This document shows, piece after piece, positions 49,774 through 62,537 of a DNA stretch of 64,000 nt. Source of the DNA: Zantedeschia hybrid cultivar (lineage: Eukaryota; Streptophyta; Magnoliopsida; Alismatales; Araceae). The stretch is from contig JARZZO010000003.1 of assembly GCA_030544215.1 (NCBI GenBank), positions 20,469,879-20,533,878 of the forward strand, written 5' to 3'. Both the position numbers and the translations under genes were made by a program. The stretch's first letter is position 1, and every line of letters starts with the position of its first letter. The notes beneath the pieces were generated by a model, which had not been told where the DNA came from, did not search any database, and saw only the letters and a list, made by a program, of their open reading frames with translations.

Positions 49774-51726
49774 AATAAAAATTAACCTAAGATCTATAAT
49801 GATGGTGGGTTACGTGGACTATTCTAAATATCTCACGTTACAACTTAAATTTTGAAAAAAGGGTATTTTATTTATTTTTATAAAATAAGTGCTATTAATA
49901 ATATTTCGATTTGAAGTATCATATATACTTTAATGAAATATCTATCTAATAGCACACTCCACAGATATCACATATATGCAGAAAATAAATTAGGATGATC
50001 ATGGACTACTAACTCTATTTTGGATTCATCAGAGCCAAACAATGATCCATAATGAGTTTCTATAGTGAATCCAGCAATACATATTCCATTTGATGCAAGT
50101 CTGTCCTTCAGAGGTGTCTTCAGAAGATCCCGTCCTCAATAACTTAATCCGCAAAAATACATGAACATAGAACTCACAGGTCCACTACTGTACATATAAA
50201 TAATAATTTGAAACCTTGATCTTATCAAGGGTTACAATCTTTGAGGGAGATAGAATGTACATTAGGATTAAGAGAGAGGAGGACATGCAAGTCCGATTTA
50301 AAAACATTAAATAAAACATGCATTGTGTTCACGCATAATAACCATCACATGATTAATCTAAGTCCATGATCTTCCCACCATTCAATACAACACATCAAAT
50401 AATTATAAAATAATTATTGTTGGTATTAATTTTTATAAAAATAAAATATAATACCAATAGGTTTTAGAAATAACATTTATTTCAAGTATATCAACAATAT
50501 ACACAATATAATTAACTAAACTATTTAGTTAACTAGTCTCATACTCAAACAATTTGAACAAAATAATAATTTCAAGTTATGCAAAAGAAGAATTAAGCTT
50601 AAAATCAAATTCTCAACTTAATAGTTTAATAGGGAATTGAGTTAATAATTTAAAACTGTTTTAACTAATTAACAAATACCCCATTAACTTTAAACCCTTA
50701 TAATTTTAACTAACAGTTAATTAATCAATTTAATAATCTGTTAATTAAAATATTTACAGTTTAAACAAATTTTAAAACTACAAAAAATTGGGTTTAAAAT
50801 CAATTTAAATGGGCTTAAGGGGATTAAAATGGGCTTAAAAGGGGTTTTATTAACTTAACGGGTTGGGGGGTAGGCGCTAGGTCCGGATCTGATCCGGATC
50901 ATGCGTAGGTCGGTGCGGGTCTGGGCGGGCTGACCCGGTGCCCATACGCCGCTCACCCCCGTCGCCCATTAGGGTTTCGGGGGGGAGTTGCTTGGTTCGC
51001 GCAAGCAAGGTAGCGCAGGGAGGACCGCAGCGGGGCTTGGAGGGGCCGGGGCGGCGCCGGACGGCGCCGTTGACGCCGGCGGTTGTCGCCGGCCACGCCG
51101 GTGGACATCGCCAGACGTCCCCAATCCTTGCATGCTAGGATACCCCTTTGCATGCCCGGTTATGAAATGAGCCTTGCATGAATGCCCACAGGAAGGAGAT
51201 GTTGCCGCAAGCCGCCACTCCATATGAGGAAGCCCCGGTCATCGCCTGAAACTAATCTGGTCATACTAGACGCCAACTAGAAGCGAGGGACCATCCCTGC
51301 GGTCTCCATTATCTATTATTAACATAATCTCTTTCCCGTGGTTATGGAACGAATAGCATGCATAACCCAGTGATCTACTCTGCTAGATGTAGCCCTAAAG
51401 ATGACCCTGTTAACCCCTTTGCAGCGATAGGGAAGCAAGGACATTTCTACATCTCTATCCTTGTCGTGCACAAGCAGCCCCCAATACAGCAGTTGTTAAG
51501 CTAGCTATGATAAAATTATCAACGAGAATAAACCCTCTACTGTTAGACTTCTCCAAAGAATTAAGCAATATCTTAGAAGATGTAATTTAAAACCCTTTAA
51601 ATATGGGAACAATTTCCAATAATTAATTTTGGATCTAGCCCAAGAACATGTACAATACACATTCTTTACGCATAACGAGAAATTATCACGTAAAACGATA
51701 ATGTTTTACGATCGAACTAGCAACCT

Positions 51727-51739
51727 GGCTCTAATACCA
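51727..51739 (-). other. Primer-binding site of copia A
   Basis: TGGTATTAGAGCC on the minus strand, one base after the 5' LTR end (..CCTTACA), complementary to initiator tRNA-Met with one change (ATTAG for ATCAG). Confidence 0.85.
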
Positions 51740-51740
51740 C

Positions 51741-53134
51741 TGTAAGGAATCTCGAGAACGCAGCGGAAAAATAAAACGATTCCTCGTATCGATTGCTAGG
51801 ATCGTAAAATAGACATTATAAAATAACCGGGAAGAACCATTCTTCACCTTTGCGGGGTTTCGAATCTCCCATGGATTGAACCGTTTCGATAATCGCATAC
51901 GCGCACGATCTCCAGAGGTATCCACACGAGCTCCCGACACATACGCGATTTCCTCCTCGACTTGAGTACTTCGACCCGCTCTCAAATCCACCATACAGTT
52001 GAGAAGAGAGAGAGATCTTCTTCAAGAGAGAGAGAGAGGGAGAGAGAGAGAGAGGAGAGAGAAAATCTCTAGACTTGTGGTGTTGTATACGTATGCCACC
52101 CCCACCTACCCCTTGGCCTCCTTTTATAAGAAATATAGATAAGCACAAGGTTTAATTCTCATGATTATCCAAGATCTTGGCCTTAGATAATTCTCTATTT
52201 AAATATTCATGTTTATCCTGCGGCTTTTCACAAAAATCCAAATAACTATAATATTTAAATCTCTCACCATCTTACGAGAACTCTTATGTGTGTGACCCTC
52301 GAGGCCCATATATCAGTCTGGTTTCTGGCCCATTAAACTTAAAACTAATTCTAAAGTTTAGTATTTATTAATTATTATTTAAACATCATATGTTAACTAA
52401 TTAATTCAATACATAAGTGGTTTATCATCCAATGAATAATCCACTTGACCTTCTGACTATGAACGACACCAAACACTACCTCATGATCCCAGAAGATATA
52501 AGGGATATTGTTCCCTTTATTTGAACCTTTCTGTCTGTAGATATCGCACAGATAAAATCCTTCACTCATCCAATGTCTCAATAATGCAAGGGTATGGTTT
52601 TACAGTCAAACCCTTTATCGCATTATTTACATGGATTCCAGTACTCAGTTAACTTCTAGAAAAACATCTCTTTCAGTTGACCCTGGCTAGGGATTTCTGT
52701 GTACACATCCATAGGACATTCTCTCTCCAGTCGTATACCAAGAGCGAGTGATCCCTTGTTGTTCACTCGATTACCTTCGCAAGCTTTCCACTGTGTCTGA
52801 GAAACTGACTATCATGGACTTATTGGTTAAAGTCCACAAACCAGATAATCAAGTCACAATGGTCTACAAGCAAGGTATCATTGGTGACTCAGGTCAAAGG
52901 ACCAACTACGCTACTGCAACGATTGAATTCTCTGATTGACTATCAGGTATAATGACCATTCAAGAATTTTTATTCGGATATGTTTAGTGAACTCATTCTC
53001 TAATGAGCACCCACAAGCTTGTCTTAGTGTCACACACGAGTGAATGTGAGATCATTCACCCTCATCGTATGAGCAGAAAGAACTTGTGTCGATCTTATCG
53101 GATATTTAATGTCTAATTCAAATATCCTATGATT
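51741..53134 (-). repeat. 5' LTR of copia A, truncated
   Basis: Matches 23817-25195 almost throughout. Its first about 207 bp (element strand) are missing; the match stops near 53134 and plus-oriented copia B sequence begins directly. Confidence 0.85.
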
Positions 53135-56100
53135 GAATCACTGGATGGTATTGTACCTCACTGTCAACCAGCTTGATTCTATTGTCGCAGTTGCGTGGAT
53201 GGTCCTCGGACCTGAGACACTAAGGACACCTTGTCGGTGGACTTTTGTGCTTTGACCTTGGTCTACGAATCTCTAGCCACGGGATTCTAAAACGCCAAGG
53301 ATTGGGTACAGCGGAATACCGTCGAAGGGAATTGTGTGTCAATAAGGAATCATTCGCTCTCGGTACTTAGAGAGAGAATGCTCTAGGAAGGATGCGCGGA
53401 AGTCCCTGTCCAGGGCGAACGATAATATCGAGAAAGGAGTTTTCCGATAATCATCAGCGTTATCCAATCCAAGTGAGTCGACCAGTTAGGGTTTGATAGT
53501 ACGCCATACCCTGAGTTGACTCGAGAGCATTGTACGAATGAAGGATTATATCCACGCGGTAACTGTCGGCGGAAAGGTTCCAAGAGTGGGTTACTTAACC
53601 CCGATACCTTGCGGGTTCACGCGGTGTTGCTTGGCACCCAATGTGATCGGAGGCTCGGTCGAATTCGATGTGCGACATCAATTCGATTGATTAATTAATT
53701 AATAAAGGATTATTAATTGATTAATAAAGCCAGTAAAGAGTCACTGGGCTTGTTGGGCCATTAACTGGACTGGTAATTGGGCCTAGAGGGTCACACGCAA
53801 ATGATTCTCAAGGCGATAGATAAATAAGTGGGTTTTATACAAACTGGGGGTTTTTATGAAAAACTGTGCAGTTAGTATAAAACATAGCGAACGGGCTGAG
53901 CAGGCCAAGCTGCTGCTAACCCTAGCCGCCCCTCCTCTGTTTCTCTCTCTCTCTGGCGTCCAGACAGATCCAGATCTACTCTGCCGCTTCTCTAAATCTC
54001 GTTCGACGGGAAATCGTCCGCGCGTTGCGGCGATCGTTGCGGCGACCGGCAGAGGTTTCGTGGGCTGCGAAGAACGAGGAACGTGAGGATATCCGTCGCG
54101 AGGAGGATCGCATGGACTTCGCTAGAGGCTAGGCGCTTGCGCGGCTTACGGTGTCGCACCGACGGAACTGAACGGTTGCGGATTCGAATCCGCACACAGT
54201 GAGAATCGATTATCTGATAATCGTAGTTTTAGTTTTTCGAAACGGGAACGGATCTTCGTTTTTATTTTATTTTCCGCAGCGCGTGAGATCCGGAGAAACC
54301 CGAGAACCCAACAGTGGTATCAGCGCCAGGTTCCACTGTTTCTCGTCTCGTTTCTGTCTTCGAATTAATTTTTCCTTGAATTTATTCCATGCTTTAAAAC
54401 TCAAATTTTGTTGAATCTGTGTTCATGAGATGAACACACATAATCGGATTATTATTCTACAATTTTCGGATTTTATTTGGGGTTTTTGTGTTCTTCGTGG
54501 GACGATAAACGGGAAGTTTTCGGCAGCTTCGTAAGCGATTCCCAAGCATTGGGATGGAGGCCCAGATCTCTAGGTGATAGTCACCACAGCACATCCAATA
54601 TCATTGCCACCACCGGAGTGCCCATGTAGGGCTATAAATTCAAGCCCTAAATCGGGTTTTGAACCTATGAGAAAACCATAATTTTTGGAGATTTGGGGCT
54701 CGAATTGCACCCCAACCGGAGGCCACTGGCGGCCCTGCCGGCGCCGGGAGCGTCGCCTGTGCCGGGGCGACGCCGGCAGGGGACCGGGCGGCACTACACC
54801 GCCGGGCATGAACCTGCACGTAGGTTTTAGGGTTCCTGTGCGTCGGGTTGCAGAGGTAGGGGAACCGGTTCACAAGACCGCATCCCAGCCGGTTCGACCG
54901 GCTGGACCGGCCCCGAGCCGGGCCAAGGCCGCCAGCCCCAGGTTCGCACCTGGGCTGGGCCCTGGCTCGGACCAAGTCCGAAGCATGGCTCCCCCTAAGG
55001 GGCTGAGCCCTCTTCTTCTCTTTCTTATTTAAAATCTCTAATTAAGACCCCAAATACCCCATTAATTATAATTGAATTTTAAATTTAAAGTTCAAAAGTG
55101 TTTTGAATATTAAGTTATTATTCAATTTTATTTAAATTGGATTTTTAAAATGATTTTGAATCATTTAATTAACAATTAGTTCTTAACTGATTAGGGTTAA
55201 TTATTAACTTAAGTGTTAATTTAATAATTAACCTCAACTAACTAATTTAAGAGATTAAATTAGTGGTTAATAATTAATCTTAATAATATTAATTTAATGG
55301 TTAAATTAGTAATTAATAATTATTAGTCTAATAGTTAGATTATTAATTATTATTTCAACTAATTGTTAATTAATATTTGAGTTAGTTATTAATTTAATTT
55401 TTAAATTAATAATTAACTTAGATGACTAATTTAAGTGTTAAATTAGTAGTCTTTAATTATTATTGTTAGTTATTAATTTAAGGGTTAAATTAATGATTTA
55501 CATTAATCATCTAATCTAATAGTTAGATTATTAATTATTAATTAATTAAAGTTAATTGTTAATTTAAGTCTTAAGTTAATAATTAATTTTAAATTAATTA
55601 ATCTAAGAGTTAGATTAGTAATAAATAAATAATTAGAGTTAATTATTAATTTAAGTGTTAAATTATTAATTAACTTTATTGGACTAGTCTAAGAGTTAGA
55701 TTAGTCATTAATAGTCTAATTGTTAGATTATTAATGGAGTTTAATCTAAGTGTTAGATTATTAGAAGTGTTCTAATTTGCACGGAATAATCTGAAATTTA
55801 TTAATTCGGAGTGTGTGCACATGTGATGTGTGTTTATTGCTTTTAAATTTTGATTTGATAGCATGTTAAATTAAATAAAAGTGTTTTCGAAATTCAAATG
55901 TCAATTTTGATTGGATCCCAGCTTTTTGAAAGTCAAACTTATCTATTTTTAAAAACTCTTTTATTTTAGCCATGTGATGTGTTGAATCATGTGTGGGATG
56001 TTTAAAACACACCGTGGTCATGGATATGGACTTAATTAATTATTCATGTGATGAATGGATTGTGTGGATTGTGGATGTGTGATTGGATATTTATTAATTG

Positions 56101-56591
56101 TTAATAAATAGAGGTCTGCGTACCTCTCTCTCTCTCTCAAACTCTGATGTACTTCTACCTCCCTCTCTCTTGTACTCGCCATAAGACTCTCTTTTAATTA
56201 CATGTAATTCTAGAATTATTGTAATCTGATCGAAGCAACTGAGGAAGGAACAAGGACGATCCACAGATTCAACCAGGAAGGCAATATGATGGAGATCTCT
56301 TGCCTATGTGTTTGCAGGTTTATCTAATATAAATGTTGTGTTAGATTGTATGTGCGTTTGACCGTTAGCTCCAGTCAAACCCACTGTGCTATCCATGACC
56401 ACACTAATGACATGTATGAGATGCATTGTTTTCTTTTGATTATGAATCAAAATAGGTATAGTATTTACTAAATATATACGATATATTTTTATACTATCAC
56501 CTAGGAGAGACCAAGATAAAAGTTATCTAAATACCCTCAGATAAACTCTAAGTCGTAACGCGAGTAGTTAAGAACTTACCGCGTGGTCCAC
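53135..56591 (+). mobile_element. copia B: truncated 5' LTR and leader
   Basis: 53135-54313 is the 3' three quarters of a copia LTR; it parallels 60350-61556 phrase by phrase (GACACCTTGTCGGTGGACTT, CTACGAATC.., GAGAGCATTGT). The primer site TGGTATCAGCGCC follows at 54315. The rest is leader: a GC-rich block (54685-55000), an AT-rich hairpin array (55060-55770), then GTGTGTGCACATGTGATGTG and CT-rich sequence (56120-56190). No gag is reached before the Athila-like LTR at 56592. Confidence 0.85.
55060..55770 (+). repeat. AT-rich hairpin array with NNG loops (copia B leader)
   Basis: A run of short inverted repeats whose tip is constant: AATTTAA-GTG-TTAAATT, AATTTAA-GGG-TTAAATT, AATCTAA-GAG-TTAGATT, TCTAA-TAG-TTAGA, TCTAA-TTG-TTAGA and AATCTAA-GTG-TTAGATT. 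Stem sequence and length vary; the three-base loop nearly always ends in G on this (sense) strand. Confidence 0.8.
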
Positions 56592-58838
56592 TGATAAAGT
56601 GTTAAATTGATCATTTAAAGGCAATCAAACGCATCATACTCACGTTTTTATCTGTAAAATAGCATGAAATGATAGATAATTGCGTACCAAGTCCAACGGT
56701 ACCAATTTAGTCAAATTCTGACTTAAAAATATTGTCATTTCATGCGATTAAAGGAGTATAGCGCATTTGCGGTTTTTCAACAAAACCGAGACGAATTAAA
56801 TAAATATAATGATATTTTTATGATAATGTGCTAATTTATATTTATTTTATGTGAACATGACATGTCAATGATGAAGTGCAACTAGTGGAGTTTCCGGAAA
56901 TTTGGGGGAAGTCTAGTGTACGGATTTCAATAAATTCGACTAAAGCAGGAGTAAAAATGCAATTTGATGTCCTAATATTGCTCTGATTCCTTCTTTCTCT
57001 GGAGTTTCCCAAAACCCTCTATTTCCTTCCTTCTCTCCAATTTTCCAACCACATCCCTTCCTTTCTTTATTTTAAAAACCCTCTCTCTCTCCTTTTAGAA
57101 ATTCTCTCTCCAATTCCGAATCCTCTTCCTTCTCCAGTTTCATCTTCCTCTCCTTTAATCCCTCTCTTCCCCCCAGTCGCAGCAGCCTCCCACGTTCCTT
57201 CTCCTCTTCGAACCTCTCCCACACCCCCTCTCTCCTTCGAATTCTCCTCTCTTATATAATCTTTCTCTCCCACAGCCCCTACTCTCCTCCTTCTCCAATT
57301 CCCAGCAGCATCTCCGCCCTCTCTCTTCACGGTTTTCTCTTCCTCCCTCTCTCTTCAGTTTCTCCTCCTCCTCTCCCTTGGTTTCCAACTTCTTCCTCCA
57401 CAGATCTCTCTCTCGGTCTCTTTCTCTTCCTCAGTTCTCCTTCACCGATTCTCAGCCTCTCCCGCATCCCTCTCTTCTTCTCCTTTTCCAACTCCTCTCC
57501 AGCAGCCCTCTCTCACGGCAGCTTCTCTCTCGTTCCCTCCACATCTCTCCTCTCTCTCGTTTTCTTCTCCTCTCTCTCTCTCGATTTTCCCAGCAACTTC
57601 TCTTCCTCCCTCTCTTCTCTCTTCTCTGCCTCCCTCTCTTCACTTCTCTCTCCCCACCAGCACGACCTGCAAGAACCAACACCTCCTGAAAACACCCGAC
57701 GGCCCCCACGCTCCAACCACACCTGAAGCTATTCAAGTCTGCTGAAGCCCGGCAGCACCATCAACCTGCCAACGTTCACAGCAGCCCTCCAACCGCACCA
57801 AGTCGGTGTGCCCAGCACCTCCATGTGCGCCTGAAGCCTGTTGCAAAGCCGGCTTCCTCCTACTCGCCTCCGTGTCTGCATGCCGCCAGCACCTGTCCAC
57901 GACCAGCACCGCCGGTCTCCAGGCACGTCCAAGCTCTCCTCCTGCAAGCGGCTGCACCTCCACGTCCGCTTGAAGCCACCGACAACCTGCAACACCAGTA
58001 GAAGCTCCACGCGTTGTCGGCAAGCTTCTCCACCGCACCTCCACGTGCATGCATGCACGGACGGCTCCTCCAAGCTTCTCCACGCGCCAGCATCCCACCG
58101 CCCACGTCTGCAAGGAACCGACCAGCAGCAACAGCACCTTCACGACAACCTCCAAGCAACAGCTCCAGCACCCCTTCCACCAGTTCCACGCAGCAGCCAG
58201 CAGCTTCTAAGCAATCCTTCCACGCAGCTGCTTCCTCCAGCGCCTGTTCCTGCTGCATCTGAAGCGCCAGTCCACTGCGCCACCCTCCTTTCCTTCGTGG
58301 TCCACTGCGCCACAAGTCCCCCACAGAAGCTGCAATGTTGTTATTCTGTTCTTTCTCTCCCCATTAGTGAAGAATTAGTTTAATTGTTTAGGATTAATTA
58401 GTTATTATTTGATGTTTAGTTATTTAGTTTAATTAAAACATAAAGTGTGTAATTTGTTTCATAATTTTTAGATAATTCATGTTTTACACATAGTTAAATA
58501 ATAGTTTCTTTGATATTTTGTTTAGTTGTGCTTGTTTTCCTTATATGCTTGTGTTTAATTTTTGAAAAAGAAAAAAAAGAATTTGTTTAGTTTATGCAAT
58601 TATATTTTTAAGTAGCATTAGTTAATTGAGTTTTAGTTTAATTAAGTAATTAGTTCACTTAAATTCTCAACTTTTTAGACTAACTAAATTCCAAAGTTTT
58701 CAAAATTAAAATTTTATCTCCCTGTGGATCGACTCTGACTCACCATTATTAATTTTCAAAATTGAATTTGAGTGAGCCGAATAAATTTAGATTGAACGTT
58801 CTCATGAGTGTTTAACGACGCACAATTTGGAACGATCA
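56592..58838 (+). repeat. Athila-like 5' LTR (2247 bp)
   Basis: Start, end and several internal phrases (CATTTCATGC; CTGTGGATCGACTC near the 3' end) match the LTR at 15329-17333. 56960-57690 is an almost pure pyrimidine tract (CTCTCTCC, TTCCTCC). The following 600 bp are GC-rich with repeated CACCTCCACGTSCGCCTGAAG-like phrases (split: CACCTCCACGTSC, GCCTGAAG) at 57818, 57946 and 58033. Long frames here reflect base composition. Confidence 0.8.
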
Positions 58839-59743
58839 ATTTTTGGCGCCGTTGCCGGGGAGTTTAGTGTAATTATTCTTTAGCTAACCTTCTTTTTCTT
58901 ATTTTTGCAGGTATATTGAAAAAAAAAAAAAAAGGAAAGCAAAATCATGGTAAGTGTGTTCCAACTTTCTATGTTTCAATGTCCTGACTTTAGTTAGTTT
59001 CCATTTTTGTAGTTTCTAGTTTAGATAGGTTTCCATTAACTAAAACAAAAGAAACAAAAAGAAGAACATCCAAATTTAAAAATCTTCATTTTCAAGATTA
59101 GAAACCTTCTATGTTAGGTCATGCATCATTTTGGACTGCATTTTTAGACTGTTTCCTTTCTTGTAAATTTCCATTTTATTGAAGATTGCGGGGGACAAGG
59201 TGAGATTTCTACCTTCCTTAAATACTATGTTCATGCATTTCCATGATTGCATAGAACCCCTTGTTTGAATTGGTTGTGCACTTCACATAAAAATATCCTA
59301 AGGGCAAGTCCATTAACAAAATAAGCTGGGGATTTGACTACCCTTCCTTGGCCCAAAAACAACCATCCCTTGCACTCTTTCACTAACCCAAGCCCATTAA
59401 AAGTGAGTAGGAATTCAATTTAGGGTTCACAATGAGATTTGGGTCTAGCTTGAGCCCACTATCACTTTTGGAGACCGGTGTCTAAGGCTAGAGGTCCAAT
59501 GGCAAATGCCTAAGTGGGTCGGTGGTTCTTTAATTAGGTCCCTACGAAAGTAGGGGGAGCCTCCCACCACCCCACCTCTTACGTGGCCGATTGATAATTG
59601 TGAGGGTGGACTTGAATTAAACCTAGATTAATTTGTGAGAAACACATCATGTAGGCTAGTTTAACCATAGTTCTCTTAGGAATAATTGTGTGCTAACTTG
59701 TTTGCATCATTAATAAAAAAATAAAAATAAAAAGATTTTCAGC

Positions 59744-59970
59744 ATGGAGTGGACTCAAATGAACCAATTTCTTGGCCCATGTTTTAATACCATCACACCT
59801 TTCCCTCCACCACCTAATATGGATTTGGCTCACAGATTAGATAAGCTAGACAACTTGGCCCACACAATTGATCAATTTCTAGTTTTGGGCCCAGAACCGT
59901 CCTCATCTCCCACACAATCATATACCTATCAAGAGAGATGCCCCATTTGGGCCAATCAGGACCATTATGA
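59744..59970 (+). CDS. Short frame in the Athila-like internal region, unrecognised
   Basis: ATG 59744 (MEWTQMNQFLGPCFNTITPF) is open to 60004, but the last about 12 codons lie in the copia C LTR, so the natural frame is truncated. It follows an A-rich stretch and TTTTCAG. A matching donor-like ATGGTAAGTG lies at about 58947, so a leader intron is possible. I recognise no domain; a gag N-terminus is a guess from position only. Confidence 0.35.
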
Positions 59971-62089
59971 TGATGGATATAGGTGTCCTCTAAGCCAATC
60001 ATGAGGCACCTATTTCAATATGGTTCACTAATAAATGGCATTAAATTCATTATATAGATTGGCATATTTATATTTACGCATAATGAAGTCCATGAATATG
60101 TGCAATAGTCATCAGATTATGATGAGATCATAATAATGAGACTGATGACTTATAAACACATATTCTCAATTGTTCCTAGTCGTAGGATGTTTGAGAAGGA
60201 CATCAAACATCCGGTTAGGCTAGTACAGGTTATTCCAGCTCATATGATGAGGGTGACTGATCTCGTTAGTTACTAGTGTGGAGACACAATGGTAAACCTG
60301 TAGGTGCTCATTGGAGAATGAGTTCACTGAACTGATCCGACATCAATCGCCAAATGGTAATTTACCTGACTGTCAATCGGCTTGATTCATCGTCACAGTG
60401 GTGTGGTTGATCCTTGGATTTGAAACACCAAAGACACCTTGTCGGTGGACTTCTGGACTTTGACCTTGACCTACGAATCCCTATCCACGGGATCTCTAAT
60501 AGTCAAGGATCGGGTCCAGCGGAAGACCTTCGAAGGTGATTGTGTGTTCAATAGAGGATCGTTGGCTCTCAGGTAACTGGAGAGAGAATGCTCTAGAGTA
60601 GATCCGCAGGAGTCTCTGGCCAAAGCAGAAACAATATCAGAAAAGTGGTTTTCGGATATTGTACAGCGGAGTCTGATTCAAGTGAGTTGACCATCTAGGG
60701 TTTGACAGTTGACCATACCCTAGGTTAACTCGAGAGCATTGTGCGAACGAAGGATTATAGCCACGTGGTAACTGTGGACGGACAGGTTCCATGAGTGGGT
60801 TGTTGAACCCCATTACCTTCCGGGATCATGCGGTGTTGCTTGGCACCCAACTTGATCGGAAGTCCGACCGAATTTACATGCGATGATAATTCGGTTGAGT
60901 AATTAGTTAATATCTAGATATTAATTAATTATAATAAGTCAATAACTAGTTATTGTACTTAACGGGCTGAAAACCGGATTGGTAAATGGGCCTAGAGGGT
61001 CACACGCAATAAGATTCTCAGTCGGTGGTACATAAGTGGGATTTATATTAACTCGGGGACTTTTGTGAAAAGTCACGCCGACTTAATATATATACACGCT
61101 GTTGAGAAACCCTGGGCCAAGGTCCATGATTTTCCTTGCTGGCCGTCATCCCTCCTTTCTCTCTCTTCCTCTGGGCGTCCCGCTCGGCGCGCCAGAACAG
61201 CTTCCGTCTCCGCCGCGTGTGATTCCCGAAAGTCGGGAATTCCCGTTGGCGGGATTTCCGCAATCGTTGCGGCGACGGATCTTCCGCGAGCAAGCTGAAA
61301 CGGACGAGGGATCGAGGACGAACCACCGCGGAGGATCGCGTGGATACCGCTGGAGGCCGGACGCTTGTGCGGCTTGCGGCATCGCCTCGACGGAACCGAA
61401 ACGGAAGCGGATTCGAATCCGCGCACAGTAATCATATTCGAACTCGGTTTTTCAGTTTGAGTTTTTCGTTCCGAATTGGATCAGCGAGTATCGGGCGGGA
61501 TTAATTTTTGTTCTTCGTTTCCGCTGCGTTCTTCGCGTCCCGCCCGGATCCCAACAGTGGTATCAGAGCAAGGTTCCGCTCTGATCCGCTCCGGAATGAT
61601 AAAATTATTATTCTAAATTATTTCATGCATAAATTCGTTTTTCCTCATAGATATTGTTCATGGGATGAACTTAGAATTTCGAATTTAATTTTTCTGTGCG
61701 AAAAACGAAAATTTTTTGGGGTTTCATCGCATTCTTCATGGTGATGAAGAACCGGATTTGTGGGCTTCAAAAGGGGATTAATGATGGTTGGACCATCTCT
61801 GTGGGCTTGCTGGTATGACCAGCTACCCCTCGCCATCTCCGGAAAATTTCCATGGCGGCCGGTGGAGCTTTTCTTCCCATAATTTTCAAGAGTTGAAAAG
61901 GATTGTGAAAAAAGCTGAAATCTGCGAAACTGCACAAATCACTAACTTTGGAGGGTCACCGGCGGCGAAAGAGTAGCCGGCCGGGAACCACCGGCGAGGG
62001 AAATGGAAGTGGTGACATCCCTCTGTAATTTCCGGCCACCCTCGCGGCCGGCAGCGCCGGCGGCGCTGCCCAAAACAGGCTTCAAACAG

Positions 62090-62375
62090 GGCCAAAAAAC
62101 CCTAAAATCAGGGCTGGTCAAACAGCAGCAGATGGGCCTGGACCGGCTGGCCCCGAGCCGGTTCGGCCGGGCGGCCTGGGCCTGGCCCGGGCGCACCAGG
62201 CGCCGGACCTGGCTCGGCCAGGTCGCCCGAGCCAGGGGCCCAGCCTGGCTCGGCCAGGTCGCACCCAGGCTGGGTCCTGGCTGAGCCCAGGGCCATCTGG
62301 CCCGAGCCAGGTGCCCCCTGGCTCGAGCCAGACGAGCCAGGTTCACCCCTGCCTGCACTGGCTCGAGCCAGGGGG
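62090..62375 (+). repeat. GC-rich palindrome block (copia C leader)
   Basis: Repeated CCTGGCTCGAGCCAGG-type words: CTGGCTCGAGCCAG twice (62320-62370), CCTGGCTCGGCCAGG twice (62208-62260) and variants such as GGCCCGAGCCAGG. Copia B has a weaker version at 54880-54970 (CCCCGAGCCGGGCC, CCTGGCTCGG). Confidence 0.8.
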
Positions 62376-62537
62376 GCCCATTAAGTCCTGATTGGGCCCA
62401 ATTAAGTCAATTTTGGCCCAATTAACCCCGAAAACCCCTTATTTAATTAAAAACCCCATCCTATTTAACTTGAAATTGAAATTAATAATGTTTAAAATTG
62501 TTTTAAACATTAAATTAATTATTTTGAGTTAAAAAGG

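Larger units (their letters stand above)
49283..51740 (-). other. Leader of copia A, 2.46 kb
   Basis: From the primer site leftwards: non-coding sequence, a GC-rich block (about 50870-51120) containing AGGTCCGGATCTGATCCGGATC, an AT-rich hairpin zone (about 50500-50830), plain AT-rich sequence, then the four-hairpin array at 49460-49773 just before gag. The order GC-rich block then AT-rich hairpins is the same in copia B and C. Confidence 0.75.
23817..53134 (-). mobile_element. Ty1/copia element (copia A), split by the TAT-like element
   Basis: The minus-strand element has a 3' LTR at 23817-25402, pol at 25711-28301, the rest of pol, protease and gag at 48067-49282, a leader at 49283-51740 and a truncated 5' LTR at 51741-53134. 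The LTRs share the terminus TGTAAGGAATCTC on the plus strand (..CCTTACA on the element strand), and a tRNA-Met primer site abuts the 5' LTR. Without the 19.76-kb insertion at 28307-48066 it spans about 9.6 kb. Coding regions are full of stops, so it is inactive. The right LTR lacks about 207 bp of its 5' end, lost at the junction with copia B. Confidence 0.88.
56592..59970 (+). mobile_element. Second Athila-like element, 5' part
   Basis: LTR 56592-58838 (TGATAAAG .. GAACGATCA) followed by the primer-site phrase TGGCGCCGTTGCCGGGG at 58844-58860, standard for Athila. The internal region is non-coding to 59743. It is cut at about 59970 by the start of the copia C LTR. It in turn interrupts the copia B leader. 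Related to the 3' half at 12988-17333, but not the same copy. Confidence 0.85.

Noticed and set aside
57067..58383. Coding frames in the Athila-like LTR
   Set aside because: They follow from a pyrimidine tract (Arg/Glu-rich or Ser/Leu-rich readings) and GC-rich repeats within an LTR.
61048..62358. GC-rich frames in the copia C LTR and leader
   Set aside because: Several overlapping frames on both strands with Arg/Ala/Pro-rich content; palindrome-rich non-coding leader explains them.
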